Shown in pieces: positions 46,082 through 57,030 of a DNA stretch of 64,000 bases. Origin of the DNA: Leclercia adecarboxylata (GTDB lineage: Bacteria; Pseudomonadota; Gammaproteobacteria; Enterobacterales; Enterobacteriaceae); the NCBI GenBank assembly GCA_901472455.1, contig LR590464.1, positions 806,001 to 870,000 of the forward strand, given 5' to 3'. Made by a program: the position numbers and the translations under genes. The notes beneath the pieces are model-generated. The model worked only from the letters and a program-made list of their open reading frames with translations, was not told where the DNA came from and did no database searches. Positions within the stretch are counted from its first letter, which is position 1, and each line of letters begins with the position of its first letter.

Positions 46082-49000
46082 ATGGCTGAACCACGTTTCG
46101 TACACCTGCGGGTGCACAGCGACTATTCCATGATTGATGGGCTGGCGAAGACCGGGCCGCTGGTGAAAAAGGCGGCCGCGCTTGGCATGCCTGCGCTGGC
46201 GATCACCGACTTCACCAACCTGTGCGGTCTGGTGAAGTTCTACGGAACGGCGCACGGTGCCGGTATGAAGCCGGTGATTGGTGCCGATTTTCACGTTCAA
46301 AGCGAGCTGCTCGCCGATGAAATGACGCAGATCACCGTGCTGGCGCTGAATAACACGGGTTATCAGAACCTGACGCTTTTGATCTCCCGCGCCTATCAGC
46401 GTGGCTACGGCGCGCAGGGTCCATGGATCGATCGGGAGTGGCTGGCGGAGCTGAATGAAGGGCTGCTGCTGATCTCCGGCGGGCGTATGGGCGATGTTGG
46501 CCGCTGCCTGTTGCGCGGCAATGGCGCGCTGGTGGAGCAGTGTGTCGATTTTTATAAAGAATATTTCCCGGATCGCTTCTACCTGGAGCTGATCCGCACC
46601 GGCCGTCCTGATGAAGAGAGTTATCTGCACGCCGCGGTGGCGCTGGCAGAAGAGCATGGATTGCCAGTGGTGGCATCCAACGATGTGCGCTTTATCAATG
46701 CCGACGACTTTGACGCCCATGAAATTCGCGTCGCCATCCACGATGGGTTTACCCTCGACGATCCGAAACGCCCGCGTAACTATTCGCCGCAGCAGTACAT
46801 GCGCAGCGAAGAGGAGATGTGCGAGCTGTTTTCCGATATCCCGGAAGCGCTGCAAAACAGCGTAGAGATTGCTAAACGCTGCAACGTCACCGTTCGCCTG
46901 GGCGAGTATTTCCTGCCGCAGTTCCCGACCGGCGACATGACCACCGAAGACTTCCTGGTCCTGAAATCGAAAGAAGGTCTGGAAGAGCGTTTGGAGTTTC
47001 TCTTCCCGGATCCGGCCGTTCGCGCCGAAAAGCGCCCGGAATATGACGAACGTCTGGATATTGAACTTCAGGTTATCAACCAGATGGGGTTCCCCGGCTA
47101 CTTCCTGATCGTAATGGAGTTTATCCAGTGGTCGAAGGATAACGGCGTACCGGTAGGGCCGGGCCGTGGTTCGGGTGCCGGATCGCTGGTGGCCTATGCG
47201 CTGAAAATCACCGACCTCGATCCGCTTGAGTTTGACCTGCTGTTCGAACGTTTCCTCAACCCGGAACGTGTCTCGATGCCCGACTTCGACGTCGACTTCT
47301 GCATGGAGAAACGCGACCAGGTTATCGACCACGTGGCCGACATGTACGGCCGCGATGCGGTATCACAGATTATTACCTTCGGTACCATGGCCGCAAAAGC
47401 GGTTATCCGCGACGTGGGCCGCGTACTGGGGCATCCGTACGGCTTTGTTGACCGTATCTCGAAGCTGGTACCGCCCGATCCGGGCATGACCCTGGCGAAA
47501 GCCTTCGAAGCAGAGCCGCAACTGCCAGAAATCTACGAGGCCGACGAAGAGGTCAAAGCGCTGATCGATATGGCGCGTAAGCTGGAGGGCGTCACCCGTA
47601 ACGCTGGTAAACACGCCGGTGGGGTGGTTATTGCTCCGACCAAAATTACCGATTTTGCGCCACTCTACTGCGATGAAACCGGTTCGCACCCGGTCACCCA
47701 GTTTGATAAGAACGACGTAGAATACGCTGGCCTGGTGAAGTTTGACTTCCTCGGCTTGCGTACGCTCACCATCATCGACTGGGCGCTGAAGATGATCAAC
47801 CCGCGCCGGGCCAAACAGGGCCTGGAGCCGATCGATATCGCCGCGATCCCGCTGGATGACAAGAAAAGCTTCGACATGCTGCAGCGTTCGGAAACCACGG
47901 CGGTGTTCCAGCTTGAATCCCGCGGCATGAAAGATCTGATCAAACGCCTGCAGCCTGACTGCTTCGAAGACATGATCGCCCTGGTGGCACTTTTCCGTCC
48001 GGGGCCGCTGCAGTCGGGGATGGTAGATAACTTTATCGACCGTAAGCATGGCCGCGAAGAGCTTTCCTATCCTGATGTGCAGTGGCAGCACGAAAGCCTG
48101 AAGCCGGTGCTGGAGCCAACCTACGGCATTATCCTGTATCAGGAACAGGTTATGCAGATTGCCCAGGTACTCTCTGGCTATACCCTCGGCGGCGCGGACA
48201 TGCTGCGTCGTGCTATGGGTAAGAAAAAGCCAGAAGAGATGGCCAAGCAGCGTTCTGTCTTTGAGGATGGGGGGCGAAAAAGAACGGCATCGACGGCGAA
48301 CTGGCGGATGAAAATCTTCGAAATCTGGTAGAGAAATTTGCCGGATACGGGTTTAACAAAATCGCACTCCGCTGCCTACGCGTTTGGGTCTCCTATCAGA
48401 CCCTGTGGCTCCAAAGCGCACTACCGGCAGAGTTTATGGCCGCGGTAATGACCGCCGATATGGATAACAACCGAGAAGGTAGTGGGCCTGGTGTGATGAG
48501 TGCTGGCGAATGGGATTGAAGATCCTTGCCGCCGGATATCAACTTCCGGTCAGTTACCATTTCCACGTTAACGATGACGGAGAGATTGTTTACGGTATCG
48601 GCGCGATTAAAGGCGTGGGTGAAGGCCCGATCGAAGCGATCATCGAGGCCCGTAATCAGGGCGGTTATTTCCGCGAGCTTTTCGACCTGTGCGCCCGTAC
48701 CGATATTAAACAAGCTTAATCGCCGGGTGCTGGAAAAGCTGATCATGTCCGGGGCGTTTGACCGTCCTCGGGCCGCATCGTGCCGCGCTGATGAACTCGC
48801 TGGCCGATGCCCTGAAGGCCGCCGATCAGCACTCAAAAGCGGAAGCTATTGGTCAGGCGGATATGTTTGGCGTGCTGGCAGAAGAACCAGAGCAGATTGA
48901 ACAATCCTATGCCAGCTGTCAGCCGTGGCCGGAACAGACGGTTCTGGATGGTGAGCGTGAAACGCTGGGCCTGTACCTGACCGGGCACCCGATCAACCAG

Positions 49001-49583
49001 TATCTTAAAGAAATTGAGCGCTATGTTCGGAGGCTATCGGCTGAAAGACATGCATCCGACAGAACGTGGTAAGATTACCACGGCTGCGGGGCTCGTCATT
49101 GCCGCGAGGGTTATGGTCACCAAGCGCGGCAATCGTATCGGCAATCTGTACGCTGGATGACCGTTCCGGGCGTCTGGAGGTGATGTTATTCACCGATGCA
49201 CTGGATAAATATCAGCAGTTGCTGGAAAAAGACCGCATACTTATCGTCAGCGGACAGGTCAGCTTTGATGACTTCAGCGGGGGGCTTAAAATGACCGGCC
49301 CGCGAAGTGATGGACATTGACGAAGCCCGGGAAAAATATGCTCGCGGGCTTGCTATCTCGCTGACGGACAGGCAAATTGATGACCAGCTTTTAAACCGAC
49401 TCCGTCAGTCTCTGGAACCCCACCGCTCGGGGACCATTCCAGTACATCTCTACTATCAGAGGGCGGATGCGCGTGCACGGTTGCGCTTTGGTGCGTCGTG
49501 GCGTGTCTCTCCGAGCGAATCGTTTACTCAACGATCTGCGTGGCCTCATTGGTTCGGAGCAGGTGGAACTGGAGTTTGACTAA
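46082..49583 (+). CDS. dnaE: DNA polymerase III alpha subunit, 3' third heavily frame-broken
   Basis: Replicative polymerase, essential. The first 730 residues are clean: PHP domain ([17 protein letters not shown]), then the palm with catalytic aspartates in [12 protein letters not shown]. From about 48265 to 49560 more than ten indels scatter the C-terminal domains (beta-binding region, OB fold near [19 protein letters not shown], and tau-binding tail) over three frames. The expected end, VELEFD, is followed by a TAA at 49581-49583, 12 bases before accA. The span (3502 nt) is slightly over the 1160-codon norm because insertions outnumber deletions. Confidence 0.96.
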
Positions 49584-49595
49584 TACAGGAATACT

Positions 49596-50562
49596 ATGAG
49601 TCTGAATTTCCTTTGATTTCGAACAGCCGATTGCAGAGCTGGAAGCGAAAATCGATTCTCTGACCGCCGTTGGCCGTCAGGATGAAAAACTGGATATTAA
49701 CATCGACGAAGAAGTGCATCGTCTGCGTGAAAAGAGCGTAGAACTGACGCGCAAAATCTTTGCCGATCTCGGCGCATGGCAGGTAGCCCAGATGGCGCGC
49801 CATCCACAGCGTCCGTACACCCTGGATTATGTCCGCCTGGCGTTCGATGAATTCGACGAGCTGGCAGGCGATCGCGCTTATGCCGACGATAAAGCTATCG
49901 TTGGTGGTATCGCACGCCTCGACGGTCGTCCGGTGATGATTATTGGCCACCAGAAAGGGCGCGAAACGAAAGAAAAAATTCGCCGCAACTTCGGGATGGC
50001 CAGCGCCAGAGGGTTACCGTAAAGCCCTGCGTCTGATGGAGATGGCCGAGCGTTTCAACATGCCGATTCATCCACCTTTATCGACACCCCGGGTGCATAC
50101 CCTGGCGTCGGTGCAGAAGAGCGCGGTCAGTCTGAAGCGATTGCCCGCAACCCTGCGCGAAATGTCACGCCTGACCGTGCCAGTCATCTGTACCGTTATC
50201 GGTGAAGGTGGCTCCGGTGGCGCGCTGGCTATTGGCGTGGGCGATAAAGTGAATATGCTGCAGTACAGCACCTATTCCGTTATCTCCCCGGAAGGCTGCG
50301 CATCCATTCTGTGGAAAAGCGCCGACAAAGCGCCGCTGGCTGCTGAAGCGATGGGCCATTATCGCCCCGCGTCTGAAAGAGCTGAAGCTGATCGATACCG
50401 TTATCCCGGAACCTCTGGGTGGTGCGCACCGTAAGCCAGAAGTGATGGCGGCCTCTCTGAAGGCGCAGCTGCTGGCCGATCTCGCAGACCTCGACGTGCT
50501 GAGCAAAGAAGATCTGCTTAACCGTCGTTACCAGCGTCCTGATGAGCTACGGTTACGCGTAA
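49596..50562 (+). CDS. accA: Acetyl-CoA carboxylase carboxyltransferase subunit alpha, several frameshifts
   Basis: With AccD forms the carboxyltransferase that makes malonyl-CoA; essential. ATG 49596 gives [18 protein letters not shown] once one extra T near 49612 is removed. Conserved blocks are [18 protein letters not shown], a DTPGAYPG segment (frame-broken near 50070), [16 protein letters not shown], and [12 protein letters not shown]. Further insertions are near 49998, 50152, 50363 and 50538. The final YGYA stop is at 50562, and the corrected length is 319 residues. Confidence 0.95.
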
Positions 50563-50578
50563 GCCAGGCCATACTCTG

Positions 50579-50608
50579 AAAAGCCGCACATCGTTGCGGC
50601 TTTTTTTT
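50579..50608 (+). terminator. Intrinsic terminator of accA
   Basis: AAGCCGCA and TGCGGCTT pair around a 6-base loop, followed by a long T-run. It closes the envelope and replication gene run 17 bases after accA. Confidence 0.92.
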
Positions 50609-50663
50609 ATGCCTGCGGTTTACCTCAACTATGCTTAGTGAATGTTTTTTAAGGAGGTAAACC

Positions 50664-52811
50664 GTGAACATTATTGCCATTATGGGGCCCGCACGGCGTC
50701 TTTTATAAAGACGAACCCATCAAGGAGCTGGAGCAGGCGTTAACATCCCGCGGGTTTCAACTTATCTGGCCACAAAACAGCGCCGATCTACTGAAATTTA
50801 TCGAACACAATCCGCGTATTTGCGGCGTTATCTTCGACTGGGATGAGTACGACCTCGAGCTGTGTAGCGATATCAATCAACTTAATGAATATCTTCCGTT
50901 GTATGCCTTTATTAATACGCATTCATCGATGGATATCAGCGCGCAAGAAATGCGTATGGCGCTGTGGTTTTTTGAGTATTCCCTTGGGGTGGCAGACGAT
51001 ATCGCCGCCCGTATCCAGCAATATACCGGTGAGTACCTTGATACCATCACCCCGCCGTTTACCCGTGCACTCTTCACCTATGTGAAAGAGGGGAAATACA
51101 CTTTCTGCACCCCGGGCCATATGGCGGGAACGGCGTATCAGAAAAGCCCGGTGGGCTGTCTGTTTTATGATTTCTTTGGCGGGAACACGCTAAAGGCAGA
51201 TGTGTCGATCTCGGTGACGGAGCTGGGATCGCTGCTGGATCATACCGGTCCACAATCTTGAAGCCGAAGAGTATATCGCCCGCACCTTCGGGGGCCGAGC
51301 AGAGCTATATGGTGACTAACGGCACCTCCACCCTCGAACCAAAATTGTCGGCATGTACGCCGCGCCGGATGGCAGTACTTTACTGATTGATCGCAACTGC
51401 CACAATCGCTGGCGCATCTGCTGATGATGAAGCGACGTGGTGCCGATCTGGCTATCGCCCACCCCGTAACGCGCTGGGTATCTCTGGGCGGTATCCCGCG
51501 CCGGGAATTCTCCCATGCGGCAATTGAGAGTAAAGTGGCGACCGTTCCGGGGGCAAGCTGGCCTGTTCATGCGGTGATCACCCAACTCCACCTACGACGG
51601 CCTGCTGTACAACACCAACTGGGTGAAACAGACCCTGGATGTGCCCCTCGATCCATTTTGACTCTGCATGGGTGCCCTATACCAATTTCCACCCGATCTA
51701 TGCCGGTAAAAGCGGGATGAGCGGCGGGCGGGTGCCGGGAAAAGTGTTCTTCGAAACCCAGTCCACGCATAAGATGCTGGCGGCGTTTTCCCAGGCCTCG
51801 CTGATCCACATTAAAGGTGAATACGACGAAGAGACTTTCAACGAAGCCTTCATGATGCATACCACCACCTCGCCGAGTTACCCGCTGGTGGCTTCGATTG
51901 AAACCGCGGCGGCAATGCTGCGCGGCAATCCCGGTAAGCGTCTGATCAACCGCTCTGTTGAGCGCGCCCTGCATTTTCGCAAAGAGGTCCAGCGACTTAA
52001 AGATGAAGCCGACGGTTGGTTCTTTGATATCTGGCAACCGGACGATATCGACGAAGCCGAATGCTGGCCGGTTGCACCTGGGGAGAGCTGGCATGGCTTT
52101 CGCGATGCCGATGCGGATCATATGTTCCTCGATCCGGTTAAAGTCACCATTCTCACACCGGGTATGGATGAGCAGGGCGTGATGAGCGAGGAGGGGATCC
52201 CGGCTGCGCTGGTGGCGAAGTTCCTTGATGAGCGCGGTGTCGTGGTGGAGAAAACCGGGCCATATAACCTGCTGTTCCTGTTCAGCATTGGTATCGATAA
52301 AACCCGGGCGATGGGATTGCTGCGCGGGTTGATGGAGTTTAAACGCGCCTACGATCTGAATCTGCGGGTCAAAAATATGCTGCCGGATCTCTATGCCGAG
52401 GATCCTGACTTTTACCGCAACATGCGCATTCAGGATCTGGCCCAGGGGATCCATAAGCTTATCCGCCAGCACGATCTGCCGCGGCTGATGCTACAGGCGT
52501 TTGACGTTCTGCCGGAAATGAAGCTCACTCCCCATCATGCCTGGCAGCGCAGGTGAAAGGGGAGGTGGAAACGGTCGATCTGGAGGATCTGGTCGGGCCG
52601 GATCTCCGCCAATATGATCCTGCCCTATCCGCCGGGCGTGCCGTTATTGATGCCGGGAGAGATGATCACCGAGCAGAGCAGGGCGGTGCTGGATTTCCTG
52701 CTTATGCTCTGTTCGATTGGTCGTCATTATCCTGGGTTCGAAACCGATATCCATGGCGCCAAACGGGATGAAGATGGCAACTATCGGGTACGTGTCCTAA
52801 AAGCGCAGTGA
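50664..52811 (+). CDS. ldcC: Constitutive lysine decarboxylase LdcC, several frameshifts
   Basis: PLP-dependent decarboxylase that turns lysine into cadaverine; its close relative CadA is the acid-induced form. The GTG start at 50664 follows a perfect AAGGAGGT site. The N-terminal receiver-like wing domain, the PLP domain with the lysine in STHKML, and the C-terminal domain are all present. Indels cluster at 50690 and from about 51255 to 51660, with two more near 52550-52615. The last residues are YRVRVLKAQ. The assignment to ldcC rather than cadA rests on position next to accA. Confidence 0.93.
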
Positions 52812-52870
52812 CCCCTTGCACGGCACGGGGGTTCGGATATAACGTTCAGGCACATTAAAAAGGAGAAACT

Positions 52871-53260
52871 ATGCTGGGCTTAAAGCAGGTTCACCATATT
52901 GCCATTATTGCTACCGACTACGCCGTGAGTAAGGCGTTTTACTGCGATACGCTGGGATTTACCCTGCAAAGTGAGTTTTATCGCGAGGAGCGCGACTCCT
53001 GGAAGGGAGACCTGGCGCTGAACGGCCAGTACGTCATTGAGCTGTTTTCGTTCCCATTCCCGCCAGCGCGCCCGTCCCGGCCGGAAGCCTGCGGTTTACG
53101 TCATCTCGCCTTTAGCGTAGATGATATCGACCAGGCCGTGCAGCATCTCGACGCGCATGGCGTAAAGTGTGAAGCCATCCGCATCGACCCCTTCACTGGC
53201 AAACGCTTCACCTTCTTCACCGATCCTGATGGCCTGCCGCTGGAGCTGTACCAGCAGTAA
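52871..53260 (+). CDS. yaeR: VOC-family (glyoxalase-like) protein YaeR
   Basis: A 129-residue protein of the vicinal-oxygen-chelate superfamily, related to glyoxalase I; its substrate is unproved. It contains two beta-alpha-beta-beta-beta units with candidate metal ligands in VHHIAIIA, IELFSFP, LRHLAFSV and the glutamate of PLELYQQ. It follows ldcC by 59 bases with an AAAGGAGAA ribosome site of its own. The frame is intact and the length equals that of E. coli. Confidence 0.9.
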   Translation: MLGLKQVHHIAIIATDYAVSKAFYCDTLGFTLQSEFYREERDSWKGDLALNGQYVIELFSFPFPPARPSRPEACGLRHLAFSVDDIDQAVQHLDAHGVKCEAIRIDPFTGKRFTFFTDPDGLPLELYQQ

Positions 53261-53313
53261 CGCTTGCCTCCCTGGGAATTGCCCGGTAACGTGCCGGGCA
53301 TCTTCCTGCACAG

Positions 53314-54615
53314 ATGATGACGATGACCACAGCCGATCTTCAGCTCGCCCTCCACCCATACCGCCGACTGCTGGTGGGATTTAGCGGTGGCCTGGATTCC
53401 ACGGTTTTGCTGCATCAGCTGATGCGCTGGCGTGAACATGCACCCGACCTCGAACTGCGCGCTATCCACATTCACCACGGTCTCAGCCCACATGCTGACA
53501 GTTGGGTGGCGCATTGCCAACGCCTCTGTCACGAATGGGATATTCCCCTGATCGTGGCGCGGGTGATGCTGGCGGAAGAGGGGCTGGGGCTGGAAGCGCA
53601 GGCACGAAAGGCGCGTTATGCCGCTTTTCACGAGGCGCTGTTACCCGGGGAAGCGCTGGTCACGGCGCAACACCTGGACGATCAGTGTGAAACCTTTTTG
53701 CTGGCGCTCAAGCGCGGTAGCGGCCCGGCGGGACTGTCGGCCATGCCTGTGCGGGCACGTTTTGCCGATACCGAACAGATCCGTCCCCTGCTCGGCAAGA
53801 CGCGAGAATCGCTGCTTGCCGAGGCGCAGCATTGGGGTCTTCGCTGGATTGAGGATGAAAGTAACCAGGACGACAGCTATGACCGCAATTTCCTGCGTCT
53901 GCGTGTAGTGCCCCTGCTGACACAACGCTGGCCCCATTTCGCACAAGCCACCTCCCGTAGCGCCACGCTGTGCGCGGAACAGGAGCAGCTCCTTGATGAG
54001 CTGCTGGCTGAGGAGCTGTCGTCCCTGGTTTCTGACGACGGGGCGCTGGCGATCGCGCCGCTGGAGGCGATGAGCGCGGTACGTCGGGCTGCACTCCTGC
54101 GAAGATGGCTGGCGGCACACGGGGCGTTAATGCCGTCGCGCGCTATGCTTACCCGGCTCTGGGATGAAGTGGCGCTTGCCAGGGAAGATGCGGCACCGCG
54201 GCTGCGTTCAGGTGAGGGAGAAATCAGGCGCTTCAAGGGGCAACTGTGGTGGGTAAAAAGCCACGCATCGCTTGCCGATCGGGTTATCGACTGGCCCTGT
54301 CTGGATCGGCCTCTGTTGCTACCGGAAGGGCTGGGCACTCTGCATCTCAACGCAGGCGGTAACTTGCGCCTGCCGCAGCCTGATGAGCCGGTGACGGTGC
54401 GCTTCCGGGCCAGCGGAACGTTGCACATTGTCGGGCGAAACGGGGGGCGTAAGATCAAAAAAATCTGGCAGGAGCTTAATGTTGCGCCCTGGCGTCGGGA
54501 TGCCACACCGCTACTGTTTTATGGCGAAACGCTGGTGGCGGCTGCGGGCGTGTTTGTGACGCGAGAAGGCGTGGCGGATACGGATAAAGGTGTACAACTG
54601 GAGTGGAATACGTAA
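53314..54615 (+). CDS. tilS: tRNA(Ile)-lysidine synthetase
   Basis: Modifies C34 of the CAU-anticodon tRNA(Ile) to lysidine so that it reads AUA; essential. The PP-loop [13 protein letters not shown] lies at residues 24-36. The N-type ATPase domain runs to about residue 215, followed by the two C-terminal domains, with [14 protein letters not shown] in the last. The 433-residue frame is intact. Two ATG codons in a row (53314, 53317) and a third at 53323 make the exact start uncertain. It converges on rof with 28 bases between. Confidence 0.96.
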   Translation: MMTMTTADLQLALHPYRRLLVGFSGGLDSTVLLHQLMRWREHAPDLELRAIHIHHGLSPHADSWVAHCQRLCHEWDIPLIVARVMLAEEGLGLEAQARKARYAAFHEALLPGEALVTAQHLDDQCETFLLALKRGSGPAGLSAMPVRARFADTEQIRPLLGKTRESLLAEAQHWGLRWIEDESNQDDSYDRNFLRLRVVPLLTQRWPHFAQATSRSATLCAEQEQLLDELLAEELSSLVSDDGALAIAPLEAMSAVRRAALLRRWLAAHGALMPSRAMLTRLWDEVALAREDAAPRLRSGEGEIRRFKGQLWWVKSHASLADRVIDWPCLDRPLLLPEGLGTLHLNAGGNLRLPQPDEPVTVRFRASGTLHIVGRNGGRKIKKIWQELNVAPWRRDATPLLFYGETLVAAAGVFVTREGVADTDKGVQLEWNT

Positions 54616-54643
54616 CGGACAGCAGGCTGCCCGTTACAGAGGA

Positions 54644-54904
54644 TCAGGACTCGCTCACCACGACGGTGCCGATTTCGGGATGACTGAAGCTGGCGATTTT
54701 ATCGAGACGGAGTTCACGCGTTGCGCCGCCGTCCTCGACCACCAGGTACTCCACATTTTTACGGGATACCAGATCGTTCGCCTTTGCCTTCAGGACTTCG
54801 CCATCTTTTAACGTCAGCGTCAGAACCAAATGATGCTGGCAGGCGAGTTCGAGGTTGTCATAGTCATCACAATTGATGGGTTGATAAGTTTCATTCATTG
54901 ACAT
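54644..54904 (-). CDS. rof: Rho-binding antiterminator Rof
   Basis: Small protein that binds Rho and blocks its contact with RNA, reducing Rho-dependent termination. It has an Sm-like fold and the conserved N-terminal stretch [19 protein letters not shown]. The frame is intact: 86 residues from ATG 54904 or 84 from ATG 54898, the latter matching E. coli. Its start overlaps the end of yaeP, so the two are probably translated from one transcript. Confidence 0.92.
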   Translation of the reverse strand: MSMNETYQPINCDDYDNLELACQHHLVLTLTLKDGEVLKAKANDLVSRKNVEYLVVEDGGATRELRLDKIASFSHPEIGTVVVSES

Positions 54905-55091
54905 AATCGCTCACCAGTAAATTCGCAGCAGCATAGGCTGCCTTTTCTCTGACCGATTCTGAAAGCGTGTCATCCGACGCTATTTCATTCAGAACTTTCA
55001 ATACACAGCCCAACGCATCGGGGACATACCCCAGATCGCCGCTGGCAATTTCCGCATACCGTTTGCGAATTAGCTCACAATAATTATTCAC
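54891..55091 (-). CDS. yaeP: Conserved small protein YaeP (UPF0253)
   Basis: A 66-residue helical protein of unknown function, always found next to rof. The open frame reaches upstream to 55148, but I start it at GTG 55091, preceded by GGAGGGG, because this gives [17 protein letters not shown] and exactly the E. coli length. The C-terminus ([11 protein letters not shown]) overlaps the rof start. Its constant pairing with rof suggests a related job, which is inference only. Confidence 0.88.
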   Translation of the reverse strand: MNNYCELIRKRYAEIASGDLGYVPDALGCVLKVLNEIASDDTLSESVREKAAYAAANLLVSDYVNE

Positions 55092-55289
55092 ATCCCCTCC
55101 TGCCAGCGCACTGACTTTACTGTGAGATACAATTAAGCCTACGAGCATTAACCCGGTTTAGCAAGGTGACTATACCATACTCATTTAAGCAATATCAGCA
55201 GGTTGATATAGCAGACATTCGCGAGCCTGTAACAGCCTTTTGGCAGAGATTTCGCTACAATGCGCACCTGATTCGAAAGGAGTTCTCTC

Positions 55290-55835
55290 ATGGCGCTTAA
55301 AGCGACAATTTACAAAGCCGCGGTCAATGTGGCGGATTTAGACCGCAATCAGTTCCTGGATGCGACATTAACGCTGGCGCGTCATCCCTCTGAAACCCAG
55401 GAGCGCATGATGCTGCGTCTGCTGGCATGGATTAAGTATGCCAACGAGCGACTGCAGTTTACCCGCGGCTTAAGCGCGGAAGAGGAGCCAGAAGCCTGGC
55501 TGCGCAACGACCATATGGGTATCGATCTGTGGATTGAGCTTGGCCTGCCGGACGAGCGCCGTATTAAGAAAGCCTGCACCCAGTCTGCTGAAGTGGCGCT
55601 CTTCACCTATAACAGCCGCGCCGCGGAGATCTGGTGGCAGCAGAACAAGAACAAATGCTCGCAATTCAATAACCTGTCTGTCTGGTATCTGGATGATGAA
55701 CAGTTGGCTAAGCTGAGTGCGTTTGCCGGTCGAACCATGATCCTGCAGGCGACGATTCAGGATGGGGCCATCTGGTTATCGGATGCTGAGAATAATCTGG
55801 AAATTCATCTTGTAGCCTGGCAGTCCCGCTCATGA
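55290..55835 (+). CDS. yaeQ: Conserved protein YaeQ
   Basis: A 181-residue cytoplasmic protein with a PD-(D/E)XK nuclease-like fold in its family. It was first noted as a multicopy suppressor connected to RfaH function, but its real role is unclear. Visible segments are [16 protein letters not shown] and [16 protein letters not shown]. An AAAGGAG site precedes ATG 55290. A weak promoter candidate with TACAAT at 55256-55261 lies in the 198-base divergent gap to yaeP. The stop overlaps arfB in an ATGA. Confidence 0.92.
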   Translation: MALKATIYKAAVNVADLDRNQFLDATLTLARHPSETQERMMLRLLAWIKYANERLQFTRGLSAEEEPEAWLRNDHMGIDLWIELGLPDERRIKKACTQSAEVALFTYNSRAAEIWWQQNKNKCSQFNNLSVWYLDDEQLAKLSAFAGRTMILQATIQDGAIWLSDAENNLEIHLVAWQSRS

Positions 55836-56255
55836 TTGTTCTGTCCCGAACGGTCAGCCTCCCTGATAATGACGTTGAGATCACCGCGATCCGCGCTCAG
55901 GGAGCGGGGGGCCAGCATGTGAATAAAACCTCAACGGCTATTCATCTGCGCTTTGACATTCGGGCATCCAGCCTGCCAGAGTACTATAAAGAACGCTTGC
56001 TGGCCGCCAGCCACCATCTGATCACCCAGTGAAGGGGTGATTATTATCAAAGCCCAGGAGTACCGCAGCCAGGAGATGAACCGGGAAGCGGCGCTGGCCC
56101 GGCTGGTGGCGGTGATTCAGGAACTCACGGCAGTGCAAAAAAGCCGTCGGGCGACCCGTCCGACCCGCGCCTCGAAAGAGCGCCGCCTGGCGTCTAAGTC
56201 ACAGAAATCATCCGTCAAGGCGCTGCGTGGCAAAGTTCGCCGTCCTCAGGATTAA
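55832..56255 (+). CDS. arfB: Alternative ribosome-rescue factor ArfB, one frameshift
   Basis: Peptidyl-tRNA hydrolase (formerly YaeJ) that frees ribosomes stalled at mRNA ends, a back-up to tmRNA and ArfA. The catalytic GGQ is in [16 protein letters not shown]. The basic C-terminal tail that enters the empty mRNA channel is present ([18 protein letters not shown]). An extra C near 56028 (ATCACCCAGTGAAGG) interrupts the frame at residue 65. Corrected length is 140 residues. The ATGA overlap with yaeQ suggests coupling. Confidence 0.95.
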
Positions 56256-56289
56256 CGGGCGACAGTTGAGATACGATAAGGAATAAAAA

Positions 56290-56989
56290 GTGAAATCAGC
56301 GATATTTTCCGTGGTGGCAGCAAGCGCGCTGTTCGTCCTGATGGGGTGTCATAACCGTGCTGAGATGGAAGTGCTGGAACCGACCCAGGCAGAGGCGTTA
56401 AAACCCATGCAGCAGAGCTGGCGCGGTGTCTTGCCTTGCGCTGATTGCGAGGGTATCGAAACCTCGCTGTTTCTGGAAAAAGATGGCACCTGGGTAATGA
56501 ACCAGCACTATCAGGGCGCCAAAGCCCCTTCCCACGTTTGCCAGCTATGGTACATGGGCCAGAACTGCCGATAAGCTGGTGCTGACCGATACGGCGGGCG
56601 AAAAGCGTTATTTCCGTGCCAAAGGCGAAGGGCTGGAGATGCTCGACATGCAGGGCAACCCCATCGTGTCACAGTTTAACTACACGCTGGCACCCATAAC
56701 CGCCGCGCTGCCGGCGACACCAATGGCGATGCGTGGCATGTATTTCTATATGGCTGATGCAGCGATCTTCACCGACTGTGCCACCGGCAAAAAGGTGAGT
56801 GTGGCAAATAACGCTCAGCTGGAGCGGGATTACGCAGCAGCGCGTGGGAATGATACTAAACCGGTGCTGCTCACGGTTGACGGTCACTTTACGCTGCAAG
56901 CTAACCCGGACAGCGGGGAAAAAATCAAAACGCTGGTGCCGGACCGCGACGCCAGGTTTGAAGCCGGTAAGAATTGCGACAGCAAATAA
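56290..56989 (+). CDS. nlpE: Outer-membrane lipoprotein NlpE, one frameshift
   Basis: Surface-sensing lipoprotein that activates the Cpx envelope-stress system (also called cutF). The GTG start gives MKSAIFSVVAASALFVLMGC with the lipobox cysteine at position 20. The CXXC pair is in LPCADCEG, and the C-terminal half has TDCATG and a final cysteine (GKNCDSK), forming the disulfide-sensitive domain. An extra base near 56535 moves the second half to another frame. Corrected length is 232 residues. In E. coli yaeF follows; here it is absent. Confidence 0.93.
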
Positions 56990-56996
56990 CTGGAAT

Positions 56997-57026
56997 AAAA
57001 AACCCCGCCGAAGCGGGGGTTTTTTG
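56997..57026. terminator. Bidirectional intrinsic terminator between nlpE and proS
   Basis: CCCCGC and GCGGGG around a CGAA loop, flanked by A6 on the left and T6 on the right, so it works for both convergent genes. It is 7 bases after nlpE and 4 before the proS stop. Confidence 0.92.
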
Positions 57027-57030
57027 TGGC

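Noticed and set aside
46049..47332. A 427-codon open frame antisense to dnaE
   Set aside because: It mirrors the highly conserved dnaE coding frame in a GC-rich gene, has no ribosome site, and its translation has the composition of a shadow frame.
46082..50562. Programmed frameshifting as the reason for breaks in dnaE and accA
   Set aside because: No slippery heptamers with pseudoknots, the indels differ in place and sign, and the same pattern affects dozens of unrelated genes.
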